Assembly: GCF_900451195.1 (NCBI RefSeq)
Contig: NZ_UGHR01000001.1
Coordinates: forward strand, 2,666,001-2,730,000
Direction of reading: 5' to 3'
DNA: 64,000 nt
DNA from: Iodobacter fluviatilis
Lineage (GTDB): Bacteria > Pseudomonadota > Gammaproteobacteria > Burkholderiales > Chitinibacteraceae
This document shows positions 33,348-42,015 of this stretch, in pieces; within the stretch, counting starts at the first letter, position 1; each line of letters starts with the position of its first letter. Made by a program: the position numbers and the translations under genes. The notes beneath the pieces were generated by a model. That model did no database searches, was not told where the DNA came from, and saw only the letters and a list, made by a program, of their open reading frames with translations.

Positions 33348-33956
33348 ATGACTGCTTATACTCTTTCGTTTCAAAACAATTCCAGCAACTCTGCCACCGC
33401 TTGCGTTTACACCACAGCGCCTGATATTGGCGTACCTAATGTGATGTCCCTGGCATGGCTGACTAAGCCATCTCACCCAACGACCCGATTAAATTTTGAT
33501 TGGAATATTGATTACAGTCTTGTTTGGTCAGAAAACGGTGATCTTAAACCAGGTGCCACTTTCGAAGCGTCCCAAACATGGGCTGTGGATCCGAACGGCG
33601 AAAATGCGGTGTTACTGACTTACGACGAGCACGGCTATACCTTTACCAATAAATCAAGCGCAGCTCCGGCCGGCTCACTTATCGTTAAACAAAGCTCGAG
33701 CGTACCTTTACGCAAGGCATCGGTTGGGGTAGGTATCTCTGGTCAGCCTGCTTTGGCTGTAGAAGCACAACCCAATATCCATCTCGCATTTACACCTCAT
33801 CCTAAATACTGGATCACCTTTGGCAGCTATGAAGTGGGTGAAGTGCTGGATCTGGAAGAAATTTCTGATTCATTTGAAATTGATTATCCCGCCAATGTTT
33901 ATTCAGCCGTAGTGACCCTGGATATTAACAACCAATGGAGCGTGGATTACAAATAA
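33348..33956 (+). CDS. RhiA-like protein
   Basis: The 202-residue protein resembles RhiA, the quorum-regulated rhizosphere protein of Rhizobium, and its relatives: TLSFQNNSSNSATACVYTTA at the start, LAWLTKPSHPTTRLNFDWNI, DYSLVWSENGDLKPGATFEA. The C-terminal half has YWITFGSYEVGEVLDLEEIS. It is beta-rich and has no signal peptide. The biochemical role of RhiA is unknown. AAGGA lies 8 bp before the ATG and the upstream 127 bp are AT-rich. The match is from memory of the family and moderately sure. Confidence 0.65.
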   Translation: MTAYTLSFQNNSSNSATACVYTTAPDIGVPNVMSLAWLTKPSHPTTRLNFDWNIDYSLVWSENGDLKPGATFEASQTWAVDPNGENAVLLTYDEHGYTFTNKSSAAPAGSLIVKQSSSVPLRKASVGVGISGQPALAVEAQPNIHLAFTPHPKYWITFGSYEVGEVLDLEEISDSFEIDYPANVYSAVVTLDINNQWSVDYK

Positions 33957-34038
33957 TTCACTCTACAAATAAATTGTAATTATCACCATTCGTATCATTA
34001 ATTACGATAACCAATCACACCATACATAAAGAATGAAA

Positions 34039-34062
34039 ATCCGGCGGCATTTGTCGCCGGAT
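34039..34062. terminator. Hairpin after the RhiA-like gene
   Basis: ATCCGGCG (34039-34046) pairs with CGCCGGAT (34055-34062) around GCATTTGT. The T-run is short on the minus strand and absent on the plus strand, so termination is possible but not certain. It separates the RhiA-like gene from the next small frame. Confidence 0.5.
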
Positions 34063-34131
34063 CAAAATCGGCCTTACCAAAAGAAGGCCAATACATTTAA
34101 CAACCCTATTTTTTTATAAGAGTAAATAATC

Positions 34132-34466
34132 ATGCCTAACGAAGCAAAGAAAGTTTTTATTACCTGCAAAAACAACCCATCTCTAGCAGAGAAAACAGCA
34201 AAAGAAATTAGAAGCGATCCAGGCGTCACAAAAAGAATGGTGGAGGAAATTAATGCCAATAAAAAAGAACTGAAAATCTAGAGAAAACAGAAAAACTCGG
34301 CATTGATTACGAAGCATTTGTAGTTAACGTTGTTGCTGGTTTGGCTATAGATGGAATTGTAGCTGCGATTAGATATGGCTACAACAGAGCTCGCCGCTCC
34401 AATCAACCTGAAGCTCAGCAAGTCATACAGCAAGGTCAGAATTTAGCTGCAATTTTTAAAAATTAA
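34132..34466 (+). pseudogene. Small gene interrupted by a one-base frameshift in an A-run
   Basis: ATG 34132 opens a 49-residue frame (MPNEAKKVFITCKNNPSLAE to KKELKI) ending at TAG 34279-34281. The -1 frame continues without a break as TENLEKTEKLGIDYEAFVVN, VVAGLAIDGIVAAIRYGYNR and ends with QQGQNLAAIFKN at TAA 34464-34466. Adding one A to the A6 run at about 34262-34266 would join the two into a protein of about 110 residues. The second part, with a hydrophobic VVNVVAGLAIDGIVAA, resembles a bacteriocin-like or small membrane peptide, but I do not recognise it. It may be a true frameshift mutation, a slippage switch or a sequencing error. Confidence 0.55.
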
Positions 34467-34669
34467 TACGTATTTTATAGAAAATACGAATACTGAATAT
34501 AATAGCAGAAGAATATATCTGTTATTTAATATCAATCCGTTGTGCATTTGTTAGCTCTAATTAAAATACCGCCTAATCCCTCCGTAAACCTTAAGTTCAG
34601 TATTTTTTAAAACGGCAAAAAAATTCGCATAACAACCATCTAACACCCCAGCCATTCGGAGCAATGACC

Positions 34670-36247
34670 ATGGAAACTACCACAGCTAAAAACACTACAG
34701 AAATGTCACAAGAATCAGGTAGCGCTTTAATCTACTCTTCCGATCCAGGCACCCTTGTCGACGGGCAGATTTTAGCGCTGGGGGCAGCGGAGAAAACCTA
34801 TGCAGTCAATCATTTTGACCCAAGCAAGGAAGACAGCAACTTTTCATACACACCGGGCCGCGTTGTTAAAAATGTGTTCAACAAATATCAGAGCAATGAG
34901 TTTCAAGTTGCCTGCTATTACACGGATTGGTCGCAGTATGATTCTCGCTATGAAACAAGCAGCGATTTTAAAGAAGGTGGTCGTGGCATAGATCTGATGC
35001 GCTTACAAGATGTCGGCCCTTTTGACAAAATCATTATTGGTTTTGCCGGCATTATTGGTGACACTGGCGAAAAAGCGGAAAAAATTAATGCCGCTGCGCA
35101 AGATTTCGGTATTGCCAGCAGCGAAGCCGACCTGCCTAATCAAAAAGGCAGGGCCACCTTTACCGATGCCTGGGGCGATGTACTGTCTTATATTAATTGT
35201 GGCTTTAATGGCTGGATTAGTAATGATCCAGTCCCATTCTTTAATCCAGCCAAAGCGCAAGGTGTACTGGGTGGCTTAGTCCAGCTCAAGCAAAGCAAGC
35301 CCGATTTGCGCGTATCGCTCAGCCTAGGTGGCTGGACTATGAGTCAGGCATTTCACTTTATCGCGGCAGATCCTAAATTGCGCGCGCGCCTGGTACAGAG
35401 CCTGAAGCATATCGTCGACACCTTCCCGATATTTACCGATCTGGATCTTGATTGGGAATTTCCGGGCTGCACAGGCAATGGCAATAGCTATGGCCCGGAA
35501 GATGCGCCCAATTTTGCCCAATTGGTCCGCGAACTTAAAATGGCGATGCCCGACATTCATATCAGCATTGCCGTGAATGCTGAGCCTGAAAAAATGCAGC
35601 ACGCCAATATTCCTGAACTAATTGCCGCTGGGGTAGAAGGGCTAAATATGATGAGCTATGACTTCTTTGGCTCCCCGTGGGCCGAGGGCTTAGGTCATCA
35701 GGCAAACCTGCAAAGCGACACCCCCAGCCAGAACTCAGCCGCACGCGCGGTCGAATACTTGCTGGGCTTAGGCGTTAATCCCAAGAAAATTTTCCTAGGT
35801 TATGCCGCCTATACCCGCAATGCCAAAGGGGCCGGGATCACATCGGTATCGCCACTGCAGGGCAATTACGATAATCAAAGCAAAAACAGTACGGTTGGCA
35901 GCTTTGAATCTGGCTCCACTGAATGGCCGGACATTGTGCGCAACTATATCGACTTTGAGCAGCAAAGTGGCCGCAATGGTTTTCAGCTGTATACCGACAC
36001 AATTGCTGATGCAGATTTCCTCTTTAACAGCAGCAGTCAGGTGTTTATGTCACTGGATACGCCACGGTCAGTCCGGGCCAAAGCGCAGTATGTGAAAGAG
36101 AAAGGTCTGGGTGGCCTCTTTGTATGGACCGGCGATGGCGATAATGGTCTGCTGACCAATGCCGCCCGTGAAGGACTGGGCTGCAAAGTACAGCAACAAA
36201 TCATCGACATGACTTCATTCTACTTCTCTGGCATTACCCAAAAATAG
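34670..36247 (+). CDS. Chitinase, glycoside hydrolase family 18, without signal peptide
   Basis: The 525-residue enzyme should cleave beta-1,4 bonds in chitin. It has the GH18 catalytic signature as DLDLDWEFPG (acid Glu near residue 263), preceded by RVSLSLGGWTMSQAFHF (about 217) and followed by GLNMMSYDFFGSPWAEG (about 326) and GLGGLFVWTGDGDNGLL (about 484). An extended N-terminus of about 75 residues has no hydrophobic signal, which matches chitinases of insecticidal toxin complexes more than classic secreted ones. Start ATG 34670 lies 8 bp after CGGAG; 34664 is also possible. A terminator follows. Confidence 0.9.
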   Translation: METTTAKNTTEMSQESGSALIYSSDPGTLVDGQILALGAAEKTYAVNHFDPSKEDSNFSYTPGRVVKNVFNKYQSNEFQVACYYTDWSQYDSRYETSSDFKEGGRGIDLMRLQDVGPFDKIIIGFAGIIGDTGEKAEKINAAAQDFGIASSEADLPNQKGRATFTDAWGDVLSYINCGFNGWISNDPVPFFNPAKAQGVLGGLVQLKQSKPDLRVSLSLGGWTMSQAFHFIAADPKLRARLVQSLKHIVDTFPIFTDLDLDWEFPGCTGNGNSYGPEDAPNFAQLVRELKMAMPDIHISIAVNAEPEKMQHANIPELIAAGVEGLNMMSYDFFGSPWAEGLGHQANLQSDTPSQNSAARAVEYLLGLGVNPKKIFLGYAAYTRNAKGAGITSVSPLQGNYDNQSKNSTVGSFESGSTEWPDIVRNYIDFEQQSGRNGFQLYTDTIADADFLFNSSSQVFMSLDTPRSVRAKAQYVKEKGLGGLFVWTGDGDNGLLTNAAREGLGCKVQQQIIDMTSFYFSGITQK

Positions 36248-36264
36248 ATATCGCTGGCCATATC

Positions 36265-36309
36265 AAATAAACCGCCCGGCTATTCACACGACCTCTGGCG
36301 GTTTATTTA
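36265..36309. terminator. Terminator after the chitinase gene
   Basis: AAATAAACCGCC (36265-36276) pairs perfectly with GGCGGTTTATTT (36298-36309) around a 21-base loop, followed by ATTG. The stem ends in an AT-rich run on both sides, so it may work in both directions. It isolates the chitinase as a single-gene unit from its right neighbour. Confidence 0.65.
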
Positions 36310-36471
36310 TTGCAAAAACATACTGGCCCTTTTTTTGCACTCCTTTTTGTGATCCGGCTGCTTCGTTTTTTTTAATGAAACATAAACCCAAGCGCTGTTC
36401 TCCCCAAGACACCAGTGGTTTAAGATCTTTGCTGCGTAAAATATGAAATTAAACAGACAGGATTGCCCCCC

Positions 36472-37053
36472 ATGCCCACCCTCTACATCATCCACGGCTA
36501 TGATGCCGCGCCTTCCAACCACTGGTTTCCTTGGCTGCAAGATCAGCTGGCAACGCTTGGTGTGGCTTGCCATATTTTGGCGCTGCCAAACTCCAGCCAG
36601 CCTAATTTAAACGCTTGGCTGACTAAAATTGAGCAAAGTGTGGCGGTGCATGATGAGGATGTTTATTTTGTGGGGCATAGTCTGGGCTGCATTACGGTGC
36701 TGCGGCATTTAGAGCGGATGGATCAAACCATTGGCGGCGTGGTGCTAGTGGCGGGGTTTGCCGGTGCCGTGCCGCTTTTGCCCCAGCTGGATGAGTTTAC
36801 GGCGCAGCCTTTAAATACTGCGCACTTACGCCAGCTGATTAAGCAGCGCTCTGTGATTGCCGCAGATAATGATGCCACTATTCCTTTCGCCCTCACCGAA
36901 TCGCTAAGCCAGCAATTGGATGCGCAGTTTTTAATCGTAAAAAATGGCGGACATTTTTTGCTGGGCGAGGGTTTTGATACCCTGCCCGTGGTGCTAGATG
37001 AATTACGCCGGATGTTTGAGCTGGCCCGGCTTAAATCCCCTACTCATCCCTAA
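36472..37053 (+). CDS. RBBP9/YdeN-family alpha/beta serine hydrolase
   Basis: The 193-residue product is a short alpha/beta hydrolase of the RBBP9 type: TLYIIHGYDAAPSNHWFPWL (oxyanion region), VYFVGHSLGCITVLRHLE (nucleophile Ser in GHSLG), AADNDATIPF (Asp) and VKNGGHFLLGEGF (His). Substrate unknown; these are serine hydrolases with esterase-like activity. Start ATG 36472 follows AGGA by 9 bp. Its stop codon TAA is the first three bases of the inverted repeat at 37051. Confidence 0.88.
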   Translation: MPTLYIIHGYDAAPSNHWFPWLQDQLATLGVACHILALPNSSQPNLNAWLTKIEQSVAVHDEDVYFVGHSLGCITVLRHLERMDQTIGGVVLVAGFAGAVPLLPQLDEFTAQPLNTAHLRQLIKQRSVIAADNDATIPFALTESLSQQLDAQFLIVKNGGHFLLGEGFDTLPVVLDELRRMFELARLKSPTHP

Positions 37054-37140
37054 TGCCGTTCACTTAAGTGGTTTTGATCTTAGCCCCCCCCTTTATTAAA
37101 GGGGGGAACTCAAGCAAAACGGCTTAAGTGAACGGCATTA
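37051..37140. repeat. 90-bp MITE-like inverted repeat that supplies a stop codon
   Basis: The ends are perfect 18-bp inverted repeats, TAATGCCGTTCACTTAAG (37051-37068) and CTTAAGTGAACGGCATTA (37123-37140). Inner arms also pair: GGTTTTG with CAAAACGG-like, and CCCCCCCTTTA with TTAAAGGGGGG. The first three bases are the TAA stop of the hydrolase gene. It carries no gene, has the size and symmetry of a non-autonomous transposable element, and is followed by another C-run (CCCCCCCTTTTTGCAAAGGGG). Confidence 0.8.
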
Positions 37141-37227
37141 CCCCTCAGCCCCCCCCTTTTTGCAAAGGGGAAGGCTAAGCACGCCTCAAGAGTACCCCAT
37201 CATCCACACTGACAAACTACTGGCGAT

Positions 37228-38703
37228 TTAAGGCAACTTCACCCGCATCAGTTTACTTTTACTCTTTTTAGATTGAGTTGTCGGATTACTGGCTTCTCCG
37301 AATAAAAATGAATAATCGCTGGCAAGCGTTTGCTTTTGCCCTGCTACAGTCGCCCCCGTGTGGCAACTCAGACAATTGATATCTTGGTGGTAGGTTTCCA
37401 ATACCGTATTCGCCACTGGCTGTTGGGCGACGGGGGGCTGGGCATTGCCATCAGGCAACGGCGAAGTTGCACCGGGGTAGATGGGGGTATTGCTATTGGG
37501 CCACAGCACATTCACGAGCTGATAATTCAGAAATACCGAATTAGGATTAGCCGCTTTAATTGTGGCCCAGGTGTTGGTATTCAGGGCGGCGATATTATTG
37601 GCGGTGGTATTGCTGATCGGCGTAGTACGCACCACTTGTACCGGCGCGTTGTATGGGTCTGTCCCCAGCACCGGCATTTTATTTTGCACACATTTGTAGT
37701 AATCAGTCGCCGGATCACAGCTCAGGTTGTAATAGGTATACCAAGGCAGAGGTGGCGCGCTTAGCTCATTTTTGCTGGGCGCATTATAAACATGCTCAAA
37801 GGTGCTCCACATAAACTGCTGGGCATTGGGTGTTTTGCGAATAATATGCAAAGCCACCAGCCCCACCGTCACCTGCTTGGGCGGAGTACTGCCGCCACCC
37901 GTGATCGGATAACTCACCCACGCTTTGGATGTTTTAAACATCGGCCACAGCGTGGGATCATCCAGCTCTATCCATGCCGCCTTGATTTCAATCGCCCCCA
38001 CCGAGCTATAAGAGACAAACGTTCCTGGGCCATCGGGCAGATTCAGCCCCTGTGTGGTGGCAAATGGGGGCTGCTTGCTGGCGATATACAGCTGATTCTG
38101 ATTGATATAGTTGTATTCATCCTGATTAAGCCGCTTTTCAAACAGGGTGACATAGTTATTCATTTTGGGCTGAGCGGTGAGCCACGCGCCATTCGTGCCC
38201 GCCTCTGCAATGTCTTTTAATGCCGCCGGCGAGGTACCCGTAAATTTAGACGTGTGATAAAGGCTCTTGATACCCAGCGCCGAGGTGGCTTTGAGGGTTT
38301 TACTTTTCATTAAAGCGCGCATCGCCAGAGGGATAGCCTGCTTACTAGACCAAGGCAAAGGAGGCGCGCCATTAGGGCGAAACACTTCAGATGATTCTTT
38401 ATAACTTTCCCACACCACCGGGTTGAGCGAGCCCGCCACCCCGAAAGAGGAAGCAGGCACGCTGGTATCAGGCTGCCCCGGTGCATTGGGGTCAGCCGCC
38501 CAGTTAAGGGTAATAAACTGCTGCCATGCCAGATTATTAAATGCGTTTTGATTGGTGCCCAGCGAATCGCAAGGAATAACCGGCTGCAACACCGGCACGC
38601 CAGCCCACGTTGGGCAAGCGGCCTGCACCGGGCTGCAAGCCAGCAAAAAACCCACCGAACCACCAAGATAAGCAAACACCCGCAAACGATTCAATACACG
38701 CAT
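37228..38703 (-). CDS. Exported protein with one c-type haem motif, unknown
   Basis: The 491-residue protein has a signal peptide (LRVFAYLGGSVGFLLACSPVQA). Near the N-terminus is CDSLGTNQNAFNNLAWQQFI with TLNWAADPNAPGQPD. Close to the C-terminus is DINCLSCHTGATVAG, a CxxCH haem-binding motif. In between are Trp/Tyr/Pro-rich stretches without a known fold. Single-haem proteins of this sort are usually periplasmic. It follows the large gene 38729-40837 by 25 bp on the same strand, so they form a pair. The real function is unknown. Confidence 0.75.
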   Translation of the reverse strand: MRVLNRLRVFAYLGGSVGFLLACSPVQAACPTWAGVPVLQPVIPCDSLGTNQNAFNNLAWQQFITLNWAADPNAPGQPDTSVPASSFGVAGSLNPVVWESYKESSEVFRPNGAPPLPWSSKQAIPLAMRALMKSKTLKATSALGIKSLYHTSKFTGTSPAALKDIAEAGTNGAWLTAQPKMNNYVTLFEKRLNQDEYNYINQNQLYIASKQPPFATTQGLNLPDGPGTFVSYSSVGAIEIKAAWIELDDPTLWPMFKTSKAWVSYPITGGGSTPPKQVTVGLVALHIIRKTPNAQQFMWSTFEHVYNAPSKNELSAPPLPWYTYYNLSCDPATDYYKCVQNKMPVLGTDPYNAPVQVVRTTPISNTTANNIAALNTNTWATIKAANPNSVFLNYQLVNVLWPNSNTPIYPGATSPLPDGNAQPPVAQQPVANTVLETYHQDINCLSCHTGATVAGQKQTLASDYSFLFGEASNPTTQSKKSKSKLMRVKLP

Positions 38704-38728
38704 GGCAAGCCCCTTTAATCCATCACGA

Positions 38729-40837
38729 TCACGCCGGAATAATATTCAGCAACGCGGACATTGGCGCTTGCACCTCGTCCCCATAATTAGTCAGCGTCAA
38801 GCCACGTAAACCCAGCTCAGCATTTGCGCCCACACTGACTTTTAAATTAAGTGAAGCGCATTGAGATGGATAAGAATTACCTGGCACAGCGTAATTGACG
38901 TTGTCGTTAAAATTGCTGACCACAACCGTGATATCCGGCCCAAAATCCACCGTTGGCAACTGCCCCTGTGGCCCAAGCTGCGTGGTGGTGCAGGTCAGCA
39001 CCATGGGGATATTGCTTTGCCCAAGCCGGACAATCGGTGCAATCAGGGTGGAATTACTGGCCAGTGAAATTGGCGTATTCATGGGATTGCTAACTTCGGT
39101 ATTAAAGTAAGCATTCCAAATAGCCGAGTGAAACAGCTGTAAGGGCTGGGCGTAATCTGGCGGCACAGGGTTTGCAGGCGGGGTAACGCCCGTTGGAGGA
39201 GGTAAAACGCAGGCTTCATTGGCAGGTGCTGCCGAAACCTGAATCGGGCGCGCCCACAGACCAATCGACATTTGCTGAGTGACCTGCCCGCCCCACTGAA
39301 TCGGCTCACCCGCTGCATCAGTGATATCGCCAATCGTAAACGACACGCCTGCATCCACCCAGGATTGCGGCAATTGAAACACCGCATGCAGTACAAAATT
39401 ACCGCCATTTTGCGGCGATGCCGCTGTCGCCCCGAACAACATGCCGGTCACCGGATCAGTTAATTCAGCCGAGCCACGCACAATTTGCCAGCAATCCTGA
39501 GCCGATGCGCCCGCTGGTAGTTTTGGGTCTGCTGGTAAGGTAAAGCCGCTTAAGTCAGGCACCTGAATATATAAACCGGTTGGATTAGCAAGTGCCGCCT
39601 TGCAGGGAAAACCAGTAAGCTGCCCGCCAATGGCTTGATTCACCGATTGCCCGATATGCGGATCGCTATTGCGATAAGCCTGCCCGTATTGCGCGCAGCA
39701 AATCAGCGTTTGCGGCACGCTATTGCCACACGCACGCTGAATTGTCGCGCCACCCGCCAGCGCCATTTCGGTTTGCAGGGTATTGGGGGTACTGGTCAGG
39801 TGCATCGCACCGCCATAATTGCTGCCACTTCCCCGCACGGCCACGGGGCCGCTATTCCATTTATTCAGCGGGTTATAAGCTGGGCGTCCTGTTGAAGGAT
39901 CTGTCACCACGGCTTTTGTTACCGGATCAAGCAAATACAAATCACTGACTGGTACAACCACCTGAGCCGAGGCTGGCGCGCCAAAACTAAGGGTGGATGA
40001 ATACACATCGGCTACTTTTTGCGGATCAATCATCCACAATGTGTTCCAGTATTCCGGGTTTTCGCAGGTCATATCAATGCGGGTGATTTTATTGCTTTGC
40101 GGATCACGCACCACGCTCCATTCGCAATACTCATCCTGCCAGCCGCGCGGGCCATAGGGGCCGTACATATGCAGCTCGCTATTCCATGTGGCCTGCGGGC
40201 AAAGCTGGGTGGGGATATTTTGGAAAGCGGGTACTGGCACTTCTGTTGTGCCAAATTGATCAGCTATCGCAAACAGCTGCTTGGCAGAATAATTGTAAGG
40301 ATTGGCAGGGTAAGCACCCTTGCCCAGATATTGGCTCAGGCGATTAGGAAAAGCCGTCCAGTGAATTAAAGCCGCCGTTGCGGTGCTGGGAATAGTAGTG
40401 AAATTTGTATCAAAGTAAGAAGTCTGATTGCTGGCATAGAGCAGATTCCACGGGTCGCCCATGATGGCCTGCGCGGTAAAGCCACTGATATTGGTATTCC
40501 ATTGCAGGCAAACTGCATCGTTTTGTGCCGAATTAACCGGGAAATCATTAATAAATGCGGGGGTATTAAACACCACTTTCTGATAAGAATCACATTGTGG
40601 TGCGCTGCCATACCAGGGCTGGCCGGAGAAGAACGCAGCATCCCCAGGGCTGAAACTGCGGCCGTTGGTCAGAACCATATTCTGGCGGCAGTAAAAAAAG
40701 AAGCTGATTTCAGCATTTTGCGCTGCATAAGCCTGTGCGGCTTCCACGCTGCCACATGCTTTAGTACCAATCCAGTTGGCCCAGTTAGCTTCTTGATACT
40801 GAGCGACATTATTCGTTTTGACCCATGTGTTTTGCAT
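38729..40837 (-). CDS. Large protein of unknown function (702 residues)
   Basis: I do not recognise this protein. It begins MQNTWVKTNNVAQYQEANWA without a signal peptide and contains many Trp, Tyr, Pro and Cys residues (AACGSVEAAQAYAAQNAEIS-like start region, RQNMVLTNGRSFSPGDAAFF, later GPYGPRGWQDEYCEWSVVRD). The last 150 residues (SNPMNTPISLASNSTLIAPI, LTLTNYGDEVQAPMSALLN) look like beta-sandwich domains that end in a short hydrophobic tip. Start ATG 40837 has GGAG 7 bp upstream; a TTG at 40849 is the alternative. It is paired with the CxxCH protein downstream. Both could be a secreted oxidoreductase-like system, but nothing proves it. Confidence 0.75.
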   Translation of the reverse strand: MQNTWVKTNNVAQYQEANWANWIGTKACGSVEAAQAYAAQNAEISFFFYCRQNMVLTNGRSFSPGDAAFFSGQPWYGSAPQCDSYQKVVFNTPAFINDFPVNSAQNDAVCLQWNTNISGFTAQAIMGDPWNLLYASNQTSYFDTNFTTIPSTATAALIHWTAFPNRLSQYLGKGAYPANPYNYSAKQLFAIADQFGTTEVPVPAFQNIPTQLCPQATWNSELHMYGPYGPRGWQDEYCEWSVVRDPQSNKITRIDMTCENPEYWNTLWMIDPQKVADVYSSTLSFGAPASAQVVVPVSDLYLLDPVTKAVVTDPSTGRPAYNPLNKWNSGPVAVRGSGSNYGGAMHLTSTPNTLQTEMALAGGATIQRACGNSVPQTLICCAQYGQAYRNSDPHIGQSVNQAIGGQLTGFPCKAALANPTGLYIQVPDLSGFTLPADPKLPAGASAQDCWQIVRGSAELTDPVTGMLFGATAASPQNGGNFVLHAVFQLPQSWVDAGVSFTIGDITDAAGEPIQWGGQVTQQMSIGLWARPIQVSAAPANEACVLPPPTGVTPPANPVPPDYAQPLQLFHSAIWNAYFNTEVSNPMNTPISLASNSTLIAPIVRLGQSNIPMVLTCTTTQLGPQGQLPTVDFGPDITVVVSNFNDNVNYAVPGNSYPSQCASLNLKVSVGANAELGLRGLTLTNYGDEVQAPMSALLNIIPA

Positions 40838-41199
40838 CTTTTGCTCCAATTAAACAGACCAACAAGGGATGCCTTTCTCTTTCGCCTGATAAGAGAGAGC
40901 ATGAAGGTGCTCCGCACCCAAACCAAACTGCTTCACCGTACCGTCAGCACTAAACATCACCCAGCCCATCCTGCCCAAGGCAATACCCAGCCAGACAAGT
41001 GAAACCAATATAGGTTGAGCCCCTTATTACGCCATGGAATATTTAATTATAAGAAAGAATAAAAAAATAAATTTGTAAGCATATCAACAGCACACGCAAG
41101 GATAAAAATGAGATTAACAATTAATCTTACAAAAAATGAATGCAAAAAAGCCCCGCCAGTACGATGTACGGCGGGGCTTTAATTGGGCAAAAATTCAGC
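40838..41199. other. Intergenic region between the large unknown gene and tpiA
   Basis: Apart from the terminator at 41147-41180, these 362 bp show no gene. The stretch 41035-41140 is very AT-rich (runs of A and T), suitable for the promoter of the minus-strand gene 38729-40837. Confidence 0.6.
41147..41180. terminator. Terminator downstream of tpiA
   Basis: AAAGCCCCGCC (41147-41157) pairs perfectly with GGCGGGGCTTT (41170-41180) around a 12-base loop. The A-run on its left (41144-41149) is a T-run for minus-strand transcripts, so it ends the glpD-tpiA transcription unit. Confidence 0.85.
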
Positions 41200-42006
41200 T
41201 TAAATATGGGCAGCCTTATAAATACTCAGCAAATCATTCACATTCAACGAGGCCCCGCCGACTAATCCACCGTCAATATCAGGCATGGCAAACAACGATG
41301 CGGCGTTGTCGGCCTTGACACTACCGCCGTATAAAATAGTGACCGATTCGGCCCATGCGGATGAAAACAGCGCCAGCTGTCGGCGTAAGAATGCATGTAC
41401 GTCCTGCGCCATTTCTGGCGTAGCGGCAAGGCCGGTACCAATCGCCCAGACGGGTTCGTAAGCAAGAACAAACATGGCATTTTTTTTCATCAGCTGCAAA
41501 ATGGCCTTCAGTTGCTCTGCCAGTACCACCTCAGTCTGCCCTGATTCCCGATCACTCATGGTTTCACCCACGCACACAATCGGGATCACCCCGGCGGCAA
41601 TACACATGGCCGCTTTTACTGCCACGGTTTGATTACATTCACGGTGGCGATCCCGCCGCTCGGAATGCCCAACAATGGCGTAGCGGCAACCTAACTCTGC
41701 CAGCATATCGGCCGACCATTCGCCCGTGCGTGCACCATGCGTCACTTCCGCCACATCTTGCGCGCCATAGTGCACGCCAGAGCTGCTGGCCAAGCGCCCT
41801 ACTTCGCCCAGATAAGGCGCGGGCGGGCAAACCACCAGCTCGACACTCTCCATGGCTGCAGCAGCCAGACGCGGTAGGCTTTCACGGCACAGCGCCAGAT
41901 TGCCAAACATTTTCCAATTGGCGACCACCATTCTGGCGCGTGGCGCAGCTAAATTAACTGGGCAACTGATGGTTGCATCTGGGCTATCTATTGTGATTTG
42001 CATCAT
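41200..42006 (-). CDS. tpiA: Triosephosphate isomerase (glycerol-locus copy)
   Basis: The 268-residue TIM barrel interconverts dihydroxyacetone phosphate and glyceraldehyde 3-phosphate. Active-site parts are visible: VANWKMFGN (Lys), VGHSERRDRHRE (His), VLAYEPVWAIGTG (Glu) and YGGSVKADNAASLF (phosphate loop). It has an extra N-terminal 28 residues compared with typical TpiA. It begins 9 bp after the glpD stop, so it is co-expressed with G3P dehydrogenase, whose product is DHAP. An ordinary housekeeping copy may exist elsewhere. Confidence 0.9.
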   Translation of the reverse strand: MMQITIDSPDATISCPVNLAAPRARMVVANWKMFGNLALCRESLPRLAAAAMESVELVVCPPAPYLGEVGRLASSSGVHYGAQDVAEVTHGARTGEWSADMLAELGCRYAIVGHSERRDRHRECNQTVAVKAAMCIAAGVIPIVCVGETMSDRESGQTEVVLAEQLKAILQLMKKNAMFVLAYEPVWAIGTGLAATPEMAQDVHAFLRRQLALFSSAWAESVTILYGGSVKADNAASLFAMPDIDGGLVGGASLNVNDLLSIYKAAHI

Positions 42007-42015
42007 GGTGTCCTT

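Noticed and set aside
33348..33956. RhiA-like protein as an aegerolysin or pore former
   Set aside because: Beta-rich and leaderless like aegerolysins, but the N-terminal FQNNSSNSATACVY and AWLTKPSHP-type segments fit RhiA better.
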